Positions 37,381 through 49,109 of a DNA stretch of 64,000 nucleotides are shown here, piece after piece. The notes under the pieces were generated by a model that did not search any database, had not been told where the DNA came from, and saw nothing but the letters and a program-made list of their open reading frames with translations. This DNA is from Amblyomma americanum (taxonomy: Eukaryota > Arthropoda > Arachnida > Ixodida > Ixodidae): contig NC_135504.1 of NCBI RefSeq assembly GCF_052857255.1, positions 147,028,121 to 147,092,120 on the forward strand, given 5' to 3'. The position numbers were made by a program, and so were the translations under genes. Position 1 is the stretch's first letter. Every line of letters begins with the position of its first letter.

Positions 37381-38796
37381 AGAAGAAAAAGTTTTGACGC
37401 GTATTGGACTTGTAAAACCGATGTGTTCAGATTTAGCTCATCTCGGTCTAAAACAGCTTGTTTCGTTGTATTAAGCAAGAATACATGCTTTTCGCGCAGT
37501 TATAAGAGAAAAAGTTTTGACGCGTATCAGAGGAAGACTTGTAAAACCGATGTGTTGTGATTTAGCTCGTTTCGGTCTAAAACAGCTTGTTTCGTTGTAT
37601 TAAGCACGAATACATGCTTTTCGCGCAGTTATAAGAGAAAAAGTTTTGACGCGTATCACATGGACACTTGTAAAACCGATGTGTTCAGATCTAGCTCGTT
37701 TTGGTCTAAAACAGCATGTTTCGTTGTATTAAGCAAGAATACATGCTTTTCGCGCAGTTATAAGAGAAAAAGTTTTGACGCGTTTCACAGGGACACTTGT
37801 AAAACCGATGTGTTCAGATTTAGCTCATCTCGGTCTAAAACAGCTAGTTTCGTTGTATTAAGCACGAATACATGCTTTTCGAGCAGTTATAAGAGAAAAA
37901 GTTTTGACGCGTATCACGTGGATACTTGTAAAACCGATGTGTTTAGATATAGCTCGTTTTGGTATAAAACAGCTTGTTTCGTTGTTTTAAGCACGAATAC
38001 ATGCTTTTCGTGCAGTTATAAGAGAAAAAAGTTTTGACGCGTATCACATGGACACATTTAAAACCGATGTGTTCAGATTTAGCTCGTTTCGGTCTAAAAC
38101 AACTTGTTTCGTTGTATTAAGCACGAATACGTGCTTTTCTCGTAGTTATAGAAGAAAAAGATTTGACGCGTATTGGACTTGTAAAACCGATGTGTTCAGA
38201 TTTAGCTCATCTCGGTCTCAAACAGCTTGATTCGTTGTATTAAGCACGAATACATGCTTTTCGCGCAGTTATAAGAGAAAAAGTTTTGACGCGTATCAGA
38301 GGAAGACTTGTAAAACCGATGTGTTGTGATTTAGCTCGTTTCGGTCTAAAACAGCTTGTTTCGTTGTATTAAGCACGAATACATGCTTTTCGCGCAGTTA
38401 TAAGAGAAAAAGTTTTGACGCGTATAACATGGACACTTGTAAAACCGATGTGTTCAGATCTAGCTCGTTTTAGTATAAAACAGATTGTTTCGTTGTATTA
38501 AGCAAGAATACATGCTTTTCGCGCAGTTATAAGAGAAAAAGTTTTGACGCGTATCACATGGACACTTGTAAAACCGATGTGTTCAGATTTAGCTTGTTTC
38601 GGTCTAAAACAACTTGTTTCGTTGTATTAAGCACGAATACATGCTTTTAGCGCAGTTAGAAGGGAAAAAGTTTTGACGCGTATCACATGGACACTTGTAA
38701 AACCGATGTGTTCAGATCTAGCTCGTTTTGGTCTAAAACAGCTTGTGTTGTTGTATTAAGCACGAATACATGCTGTTCGCGCAGTTATAAGAGAAA
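37381..38796 (+). repeat. Block C, copy at 37.4 kb
   Basis: Same order and private variants as at 32,765, at a constant offset of 4,616 with no indel between them. This suggests that the two C copies and the sequence between them arose from a duplication of about 4.6 kb. Private changes are TTTTCGTGCAG near 38,005, AAAAAGATTTGACG near 38,156 and GCTTGTTTCGG near 38,594. Confidence 0.86.
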
Positions 38797-38987
38797 AAGT
38801 TTTGACGCGTATAACATGGACACTTGTAAAACCGATGTGTTCAGATCTAGCTCGTTTTGGTCTAAAACAGCTTGTTTCGTTGTAATAAGCACGTATACAT
38901 GCTTTTCGCGCAGTTATAAGAGAAAAAGTTTTGACGCGTATCAGAGGAACACTTGTAAAACCGATGTGTTGTGATTTAGCTCATCTC
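38797..38987 (+). repeat. Satellite monomers joining block C to block A
   Basis: Ordinary monomers with GTAATAAGCACGTATAC near 38,883, a private variant of the GTAATAAGC type. Nothing other than satellite is present. Confidence 0.75.
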
Positions 38988-41100
38988 GGTCTAAAACAGC
39001 TTGTTTCGTTGTATTAAGCACGAATACATGCTTTTCGCGCAGTTATAAGAGAAAAAGTTTTGACGCGTATCACATGGACACTTGTAAAACCGATGTATTC
39101 AGATCTAGCTCGTTTTGGTCTAAAACAGCTTGTTTCGTTGTATTAATCAAGAATACATGCTTTTCGCGCAGTTATAAGAGAAAAAGTTTTGACGCGTTTC
39201 ACAGGGACACTTGTAAAACCGATGTGTTCAGATTTAGCTCGCTTCGGTCTAAAACAACTCGTTTCGTTGTATTAATCACGAATACATGCTTTTAGCCCAG
39301 TTATAAGAGAAAAAGTTTTGACGCTTATCACATGGATACTTGTAAAACCGATGTGTTTAGATATAGCTCATTTTGGTATAAAACCGCTTGTTTCGTTGTT
39401 TTAAGCAAGAAAACGTGCTTTTCGCGTAGTTATAGAAGAAAAAGTTTTGACGCGTATTGGACTTGTAAAACCGATGTGTTCAGATTTAGCTCATCTTGGT
39501 ATAAAACAGCTTGTTTCGTTGTATAAAGCACGAATACATGCTTTTCGCGCAGTTATAAGAGGAAAAGTTTTGACGCGTATCACATGGACACTTGTAAAAC
39601 CGATGTGTTCAGATCTAGCTCGTTTTGGTCTAAAACCGCTTGATTCGTTGTATAAGCAAGAATACATGCTTTTCGCCCAGTTATAAGAGAAAAAGTTTTG
39701 ACGCGTTTCACAGGGACACTTGTAAAACCGATGTGTTCAGATTTAGCTCATCTCGGTCTAAAACAGCTTGTTTCGTTGTATTAAGCACGAATACATGCTT
39801 TTCGCGCAGTTATAAGAGGAAAAGTTTTGACGCGTATCACATGGACACTTGTAAAACCGATGTGTTCAGATCTAGCTCGTTTTGGTCTAAAACAGCTTGT
39901 TTCGTTGTATTAAGCAAGAATACATGCTTTTCGCGCAGTTATAAGAGAAAAAGTTTTGACGCGTTTCACAGGGACACTTGTAAAACCGATGTGTTCAGAT
40001 TTAGCTCGTTTCGGTCTAAAACAACTTGTTTCGTTGTATTAAGCACGAATACATGCTTTTAGCCCAGTTATAAGAGAAAAAGTTTGGACGCGTATCAGAG
40101 GAACACTTGTAAAACCGATGTGTTGTGATTTAGCTCATCTCGGTTTAAAACAGCTTGTTTCGTTGTATTAAGCACGAATACATGCTTTTCGCGCAGTTAT
40201 AAGAGAAAAAGTTTTGACGCGTATCACATGGACACTTGTAACACCAATGTGTTCAGATCTAGCTCGTTTTGGTCTAAAACAGCTTGTTTCGTTGTGTTAA
40301 TCAAGAATACATGCTTTTCGCGCAGTTATAAGAGAAAAAGTTTTGACGCGTTTCACAGGGACACTTGTAAAACCGATGTGTTCAGATTTAGCTCGCTTCG
40401 GTCTAAAACAGCTTGTTTCGTTGTATTAAGCACGAATACATGCTTTTCGCGCAGTTATAAGAGAAAAAGTTTTGACGCGTATCACATGGACACTTGTAAA
40501 ACCGATGTGTTCAGATCTAGCTCGTTTTGGTCTAAAACAGCTTGCTTCGTTGTATTAAGCACGAATACATGCTTTTCGCGCAGTTATAAGAGAAAAAGTT
40601 TTGACGCGTATAACATGAACACTTGTAAAACCGATGTGTTCAGATCTAGCTCGTTTTGGTCTAAAACAGCTTGTTTCGTTGTATTAATCAAGAATACATG
40701 CTTTACGCGCAGTTATAAGAGAAAAAGTTTTGACGCGTTTCACAGGGACACTTGTAAAACCGATGTGTTCAGATTTAGCTCGCTTCGGTCTAAAACAACT
40801 TGTTTCGTTGTATTAAGCACGAATACATGCTTTTCGCGCAGTTATAAGAGAAAAGTTTTGACGCTTATCACGTGGATACTTGTAAAACCGATGTGTTTAG
40901 ATATAGCTCATTTTGGTATAAAACCGCTTGTTTCGTTGTTTTAAGCAAGAATACGTGCTTTTCGCGTAGTTATAGAAGAAAAAGTTTTGACGCGTATTGG
41001 ACTTGTAAAACCGATGTGTTCAGATTTAGCTCATCTCGGTCTAAAACAGCTTGTTTCGTTGTAAGCAAGAATACATGCTTTTCGCGCAGTTATAAGAGAA
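38988..41100 (+). repeat. Block A, second copy
   Basis: Colinear with the first 2.9 kb of the window, but without the 774-bp duplication. Private changes are ACAACTCGTTTCG near 39,256, TTAATCACGAATAC near 39,273 and CCGCTTGATTCG near 39,636. There is also a 3-base loss in GTTGTAAGCAAG near 41,060. Homology ends near 41,100 at the unusual junction GACGCCTATTAGAGG. Confidence 0.85.
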
Positions 41101-42142
41101 AAAGTTTTGACGCCTATTAGAGGAACACTTGTAAAACCGATGTGTTGTGATTTAGCTCATCTCGGTCTAAAACAGCTTGTTTCGTTGTATTAAGCACGAA
41201 TACATGCTTTTCGCGCAGTTATAAGAGAAAACGTTTTGACGCGTATCACATGGACACTTGTAAAACCGATGTGTTCAGATCTAGCTCGTTTTGGTCTAAA
41301 ACAGCTTGTTTCGTTGTATTAAGCACGAATACATGCTTTTCGCGCAGTTATAAGAGAAAAAGTTTTGACGCGTCACATGGACACTTGTAAAACCGATGTG
41401 TTCAGATTTTGCTCGTTTCGGTCTAAAACAACTTGTTTCGTTGTATTAAGCACGAATACATGCTTTTCGCGCAGTTATAAGAGAAAAAGTTTTGACGCGT
41501 ATCACATGGACACTTGTAAAACCGATGTGTTCAGATCTAGCTCGTTTTGGTCTAAAACAGCTTGTTTCGTTGTATAAGCAAGAATACATGCTTTTCGCCC
41601 AGTTATAAGAGAAAAAGTTTTGACGCGTTTCACAGGGACACTTGTAAAACCGATGTGTTCAGATTTAGCTCATCTCGGTCTAAAACAGCTTGTTTCGTTG
41701 TATTAAGCACGAATACATGCTTTTCGCGCAGTTATAAGAGGAAAAGTTTTGACGCGTATCACATGGACACTTGTAAAACCGATGTGTTCAGATCTAGCTC
41801 GTTTTGGTCTAAAACAGCTTGTTTCGTTGTACTAAGCAAGAATACATGCTTTTCGCGCAGTTATAAGAGAAAAAGTTTTGACGCGTTTCACAGGGACACT
41901 TGTAAAACCGATGTGTTCAGATTTAGCTCGCTTCGGTGTAAAACAACTTGTTTCGTTGTATTAAGCATGAATACTTGCTTTTCGCGCAGTTATAAGAGAA
42001 AAAGTTTTGACGCGTATCACATGGACACATTTAAAACCGATGTGTTCAGATTTAGCTCGTTTCGGTCTAAAACAACTTGTTTCGTTGTATTAAGCACGAA
42101 TACATGCTTTTAGCCCAGTTATAAGAGAAAAAGTTTTGACGC
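41101..42142 (+). repeat. Mosaic satellite segment between blocks A and B
   Basis: Eight or so monomers, with a 2-base loss at the junction GACGCGTCACATGG near 41,367, GATTTTGCTCG near 41,407, GGTGTAAAAC near 41,936, GCATGAATACTTGC near 41,966 and an ACACATTTAAAACC junction near 42,027. The order matches neither 2,891-3,289 nor the HOR exactly. It contains no non-satellite sequence. Confidence 0.75.
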
Positions 42143-45100
42143 GTATCAGAGGAACACTTGTAAAACCGATGTGTTGTGATTTAGCTCATCTCGGTCTAAA
42201 ACAGCTTGTTTCGTTGTATTAAGCACGAATACATGCTTTTCGCGTAGTTATAGAAGAAAAAGTTTTGACGCGTATTGGACTTGTAAAACAGATGTGTTCA
42301 GATTTAGCTCATCTTGGTCTAAAACAGCTTGTTTCGTTGTATTAAGCACGAATACATGCTTTTCGCGCAGTTATAAGAGGAAAAGTTTTGACGCGTATCA
42401 CATGGACACTTGTAAAACCGATGTGTTCAGATCTAGCTCGTTTTGGTCTAAAACCGCTTGTTTCGTTGTATAAGCAAGAATACATGCTTTTCGCCCAGTT
42501 ATAAGAGAAAAAGTTTTGACGCGTTTCACAGGGACACTTGTAAAACCGATGTGTTCAGATCTAGCTCGTTTTGGTCTAAAACAGCTTGTTTCGTTGTATT
42601 AAGCAAGAATACATGCTTTTCGCGCAGTTATAAGAGAAAAAGTTTTGACGCGTTTCACAGGGACACTTGTAAAACCGATGTGTTCAGATTTAGCTCGTTT
42701 CGGTCTAAAACAACTTGTTTCGTTGTATTAAGCACGAATACATGCTTTTAGCCCAGTTATAAGAGAAAAAGTTTGGACGCGTATCAGAGGAACACTTGTA
42801 AAACCGATGTGTTGTGATTTAGCTCATCTCGGTTTAAAACAGCTTGTTTCGTTGTATTAAGCACGAATACATGCTTTTCGCGCAGTTATAAGAGAAAAAG
42901 TTTTGACGCGTATCACATGGACACTTGTAACACCAATGTGTTCAGATCTAGCTCGTTTTGGTCTAAAACAGCTTGTTTCGTTGTGTTAATCAAGAATACA
43001 TGCTTTTCGCGCAGTTATAAGAGAAAAAGTTTTGACGCGTTTCACAGGGACACTTGTAAAACCGATGTGTTCAGATTTAGCTCGCTTCGGTCTAAAACAG
43101 CTTGTTTCGTTGTATTAAGCACGAATACATGCTTTTCGCGCAGTTATAAGAGAAAAAGTTTTGACGCGTATCACATGGACACTTGTAAAACCGATGTGTT
43201 CAGATCTAGCTCGTTTTGGTCTAAAACAGCTTGCTTCGTTGTATTAAGCACGAATACATGCTTTTCGCGCAGTTATAAGAGAAAAAGTTTTGACGCGTAT
43301 AACATGAACACTTGTAAAACCGATGTGTTCAGATCTAGCTCGTTTTGGTCTAAAACAGCTTGTTTCGTTGTATTAATCAAGAATACATGCTTTACGCGCA
43401 GTTATAAGAGAAAAAGTTTTGACGCGTTTCACAGGGACACTTGTAAAACCGATGTGTTCAGATTTAGCTCGCTTCGGTCTAAAACAACTTGTTTCGTTGT
43501 ATTAAGCACGAATACATGCTTTTCGCGCAGTTATAAGAGAAAAGTTTTGACGCTTATCACGTGGATACTTGTAAAACCGATGTGTTCAGATATAGCTCAT
43601 TTTGGTATAAAACCGCTTGTTTCGTTGTTTTAAGCAAGAATACGTGCTTTTCGCGTAGTTATAGAAGAAAAAGTTTTGACGCGTATTGGACTTGTAAAAC
43701 CGATGTGTTCAGATTTAGCTCATCTCGGTCTAAAACAGCTTGTTTCGTTGTATTAAGCAAGAATACATGCTTTTCGCGCAGTTATAAGAGAAAAAGTTTT
43801 GACGCGTATCAGAGGAAGACTTGTAAAACCGATGTGTTGTGATTTAGCTCGTTTCGGTCTAAAAGAGCTTGTTTCGTTGTATTAAGCACGAATACATGCT
43901 TTTCGCGCAGTTATAAGAGAAAAAGTTTTGACGCGTATCACATGGACACTTGTAAAACCGATGTGTTCAGATCTAGCTCGTTTTGGTCTAAAACAGCATG
44001 TTTCGTTGTATTAAGCAAGAATACATGCTTTTCGCCCAGTTATAAGAGAAAAAGTTTTGACGCTTATCACACGGATACTTGTAAAACCGATGTGTTTAGA
44101 TATAGCTCCTTTTGGTATAAAACCGCTTGTTTCGTTGTTTTAAGCAAGAATACGTGCTTTTCGCGTAGCTATAGAAGAAAAAGTTTTGACGCGTATTGGA
44201 CTTGTATAACCGATGTGTTCAGATTTAGCTCATCTTGGTCTAAAACAGCTTGTTTCGTTGTATTAAGCACGAATACATGCTTTTCGCGCAGTTATAAGAG
44301 GAAAAGTTTTGACGCGTATCACATGGACACTTGTAAAACCGATGTGTTCAGATCTAGCTCGTTTTGGTCTAAAACAGCTTGTTTCGTTGTATAAGCAAGA
44401 ATACATGCTTTTCGCCCAGTTATAAGAGAAAAAGTTTTGACGCGTTTCACAGGGACACTTGTAAAACCGATGTGTTCAGATTTAGCTCATCTCGGTCTAA
44501 AACAGCTTGTTTCGTTGTATTAAGCACGAATACATGCTTTTCGCGCAGTTATAAGGGGAAAAGTTTTGACGCGTATCACATGGACACTTGTAAAACCGAT
44601 GTGTTCAGATCTAGCTCGTTTTGGTCTAAAACAGCTTGTTTCGTTGTACTAAGCAAGAATACATGCTTTTCGCGCAGTTATAAGAGAAAAAGTTTTGACG
44701 CGTTTCACAGGGACACTTGTAAAACCGATGTGTTCAGATTTAGCTCGTTTCGGTCTTAAACAACTTGTTTCGTTGTGTTAAGCACGAATACATGCTTTTA
44801 GCCCAGTTATAAGAGAAAAAGTTTTGACGCGTATCAGAGGAACACTTGTAAAACCGATGTGTTGTGACTTAGCTCATCTCGGTCTAAAACAGCTTGTTTC
44901 GTTGTATTAAGCACGAATACATGCTTTTCGCGTAGTTATAGAAGAAAAAGTTTTGACGCGTATTGGACTTGTAAAACAGATGTGTTCAGATTTAGCTCAT
45001 CTTGGTCTAAAACAGCTTGTTTCGTTGTATTAAGCACGAATACATGCTTTTCGCGCAGTTATAAGAGGAAAAGTTTTGACGCGTATCACATGGACACTTG

Positions 45101-48100
45101 TAAAACCGATGTGTTCAGATCTAGCTCGTTTTGGTCTAAAACCGCTTGTTTCGTTGTATAAGCAAGAATACATGCTTTTCGCCCAGTTATAAGAGAAAAA
45201 GTTTTGACGCGTTTCACAGGGACACTTGTAAAACCGATGTGTTCAGATTTAGCTCATCTCGGTCTAAAACAGCTTGTTTCGTTGTATTAAGCACGAATAC
45301 ATGCTTTTCGCGCAGTTATAAGAGGAAAAGTTTTGACGCGTATCACATGGACACTTGTAAAACCGATGTGTTCAGATCTAGCTCGTTTTGGTCTAAAACA
45401 GCTTGTTTCGTTGTATTAAGCAAGAATACATGCTTTTCGCGCAGTTATAAGAGAAAAAGTTTTGACGCGTTTCACAGGGACACTTGTAAAACCGATGTGT
45501 TCAGATTTAGCTCGTTTCGGTCTAAAACAACTTGTTTCGTTGTATTAAGCACGAATACATGCTTTTAGCCCAGTTATAAGAGAAAAAGTTTGGACGCGTA
45601 TCAGAGGAACACTTGTAAAACCGATGTGTTGTGATTTAGCTCATCTCGGTTTAAAACAGCTTGTTTCGTTGTATTAAGCACGAATACATGCTTTTCGCGC
45701 AGTTATAAGAGAAAAAGTTTTGACGCGTATCACATGGACACTTGTAACACCAATGTGTTCAGATCTAGCTCGTTTTGGTCTAAAACAGCTTGTTTCGTTG
45801 TGTTAATCAAGAATACATGCTTTTCGCGCAGTTATAAGAGAAAAAGTTTTGACGCGTTTCACAGGGACACTTGTAAAACCGATGTGTTCAGATTTAGCTC
45901 GCTTCGGTCTAAAACAGCTTGTTTCGTTGTATTAAGCACGAATACATGCTTTTCGCGCAGTTATAAGAGAAAAAGTTTTGACGCGTATCACATGGACACT
46001 TGTAAAACCGATGTGTTCAGATCTAGCTCGTTTTGGTCTAAAACAGCTTGCTTCGTTGTATTAAGCACGAATACATGCTTTTCGCGCAGTTATAAGAGAA
46101 AAAGTTTTGACGCGTATAACATGAACACTTGTAAAACCGATGTGTTCAGATCTAGCTCGTTTTGGTCTAAAACAGCTTGTTTCGTTGTATTAATCAAGAA
46201 TACATGCTTTACGCGCAGTTATAAGAGAAAAAGTTTTGACGCGTTTCACAGGGACACTTGTAAAACCGATGTGTTCAGATTTAGCTCGCTTCGGTCTAAA
46301 ACAACTTGTTTCGTTGTATTAAGCACGAATACATGCTTTTCGCGCAGTTATAAGAGAAAAAGTTTTGACGCGTATCAGAGGAAGACTTGTAAAACCGATG
46401 TGTTGTGATTTAGCTCGTTTCGGTCTAAAACAGCTTGTTTCGTTGTATTAAGCACGAATACATGCTTTTCGCGCAGTTATAAGAGAAAAAGTTTTGACGC
46501 GTATCACATGGACACTTGTAAAACCGATGTGTTCAGATCTAGCTCGTTTTGGTCTAAAACAGCATGTTTCGTTGTATTAAGCAAGAATACATGCTTTTCG
46601 CCCAGTTATAAGAGAAAAAGTTTTGACGCTTATCACATGGATACTTGTAAAACCGATGTGTTTAGATATAGCTCCTTTTGGTATAAAACCGCTTGTTTCG
46701 TTGTTTTAAGCAAGAATACGTGCTTTTCGCGTAGCTATAGAAGAAAAAGTTTTGACGCGTATTGGACTTGTATAACCGATGTGTTCAGATTTAGCTCATC
46801 TTGGTCTAAAACAGCTTGTTTCGTTGTATTAAGCACGAATACATGCTTTTCGCGCAGTTATAAGAGGAAAAGTTTTGACGCGTATCACATGGACACTTGT
46901 AAAACCGATGTGTTCAGATCTAGCTCGTTTTGGTCTAAAACAGCTTGTTTCGTTGTATAAGCAAGAATACATGCTTTTCGCCCAGTTATAAGAGAAAAAG
47001 TTTTGACGCGTTTCACAGGGACACTTGTAAAACCGATGTGTTCAGATTTAGCTCATCTCGGTCTAAAACAGCTTGTTTCGTTGTATTAAGCACGAATACA
47101 TGCTTTTCGCGCAGTTATAAGAGAAAAAGTTTTGACGCGTTTCACAGGGACACTTGTAAAACCGATGTGTTCAGATTTAGCTCGTTTCGGTCTAAAACAA
47201 CTTGTTTCGTTGTATTAAGCACGAATACATGCTTTTAGCCCAGTTATAAGAGAAAAAGTTTTGACGCGTATCAGAGGAACACTTGTAAAACCGATGTGTT
47301 GTGATTTAGCTCATCTCGGTCTAAAACAGCTTGTTTCGTTGTATTAAGCACGAATACATGCTTTTCGCGTAGTTATAGAAGAAAAAGTTTTGACGCGTAT
47401 TGGACTTGTAAAACAGATGTGTTCAGATTTAGCTCATCTTGGTCTAAAACAGCTTGTTTCGTTGTATTAAGCACGAATACATGCTTTTCGCGCAGTTATA
47501 AGAGGAAAAGTTTTGACGCGTATCACATGGACACTTGTAAAACCGATGTGTTCAGATCTAGCTCGTTTTGGTCTAAAACAGCTTGTTTCGTTGTATTAAG
47601 CAAGAATACATGCTTTTCGCGCAGTTATGAGAGAAAAAGTTTTGACGCGTTTCACAGGGACACTTGTAAAACCGATGTGTTCAGATTTAGCTCGTTTCGG
47701 TCTAAAACAACTTGTTTCGTTGTATTAAGCACGAATACATGCTTTTAGCCCAGTTATACGAGAAAAAGTTTTGACGCGTATCAGAGGAACACTTGTAAAA
47801 CCGATGTGTTGTGATTTAGCTCATCTCGGTCTAAAACAGCTTGTTTCGTTGTATTAAGCACGAATACATGCTTTTCGCGCAGTTATAAGAGAAAAAGTTT
47901 TGACGCGTATCACATGGACACTTGTAAAACCGATGTGTTCAGATCTAGCTCGTTTTGGTCTAAAACAGCTTGTTTCGTTGTATTAATCAAGAATACATGC
48001 TTTTCGCGCAGTTATAAGAGAAAAAGTTTTGACGCGTTTCACAGGGACACTTGTAAAACCGATGTGTTCAGATTTAGCTCGCTTCGGTCTAAAACAGCTT

Positions 48101-48620
48101 GTTTCGTTGTATTAAGCACGAATACATGCTTTTCGCGCAGTTATAAGAGAAAAAGTTTTGACGCGTATCACATGGACACTTGTAAAACCGATGTGTTCAG
48201 ATCTAGCTCGTTTTGGTCTAAAACAGCTTGCTTCGTTGTATTAAGCACGAATACATGCTTTTCGCGCAGTTATAAGAGAAAAAGTTTTGACGCGTATAAC
48301 ATGAACACTTGTAAAACCGATGTGTTCAGATCTAGCTCGTTTTGGTCTAAAACAGCTTGTTTCGTTGTATTAAGCACGAATACATGCTTTTCGCGCAGTT
48401 ATAAGAGAAAAAGTTTTGACGCGTATCAGAGGAACACTTGTAAAACCGATGTGTTGTGATTTAGCTCATCTCGGTCTAAAACAGCTTGCTTCGTTGTATT
48501 AAGCAAGAATACATGCTTTTCGCGCAGTTATAAGAGAAAAAGTTTTGACGCGTATAACATGGACACTTGTAAAACCGATGTGTTCAGATCTAGCTCGTTT
48601 TGGTCTAAAACAGCTTGTTT
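42143..48620 (+). repeat. Block B, second copy
   Basis: Colinear with 3,290-9,450 and then 12,490-13,110, that is, with the first block B if its 24-monomer duplication is removed. The offset is 38,853 up to about 47,100, then falls by 129 twice, showing two single-monomer losses here (near 47,130 and 47,640). Most of this block is also unit 1 of the 48-monomer duplication. Confidence 0.86.
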
Positions 48621-49109
48621 CGTTGTACTAAGCAAGAATACATGCTTTTCGCGCAGTTATAAGAGAAAAAGTTTTGACGCGTTTCACAGGGACACTTGTA
48701 AAACCGATGTGTTCAGATTTAGCTCGTTTCGGTCTAAAACAACTTGTTTCGTTGTATTAAGCACGAATACATGCTTTTAGACCAGTTATAAGAGAAAAAG
48801 TTTTGACGCGTATCAGAGGAACACTTGTAAAACCGATGTGTTGTGATTTAGCTCATCTCGGTCTAAAACAGCTTGTTTCGTTGTATTAAGCACGAATACA
48901 TGCTTTTCGCGTAGTTATAGAAGAAAAAGTTTTGACGCGTATTGGACTTGTAAAACAGATGTGTTCAGATTTAGCTCATCTTGGTCTAAAACAGCTTGTT
49001 TCGTTGTATTAAGCACGAATACATGCTTTTCGCGCAGTTATAAGAGGAAAAGTTTTGACGCGTATCACATGGACACTTGTAAAACCGATGTGTTCAGATC
49101 TAGCTCGTT
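42958..49109 (+). repeat. 48-monomer tandem duplication, unit 1 (6,152 bp)
   Basis: Forty-eight monomers: 48 x 129 = 6,192, minus six 123-bp monomers (-36), three 128-bp TATAAGCAAG monomers (-3) and one GAGAAAAGTTTTG monomer (-1), giving 6,152, the observed offset. Shared rare variants are ATCACACGGATAC (44,068 and 50,220), TTATAAGGGGAAAAG (44,550 and 50,702), CGGTCTTAAACAAC (44,752 and 50,904), GTTGTGTTAAGCACG (44,772 and 50,924) and GTGACTTAGCTC (44,864 and 51,016). The internal junction lies between about 49,083 and 49,135. Confidence 0.91.
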
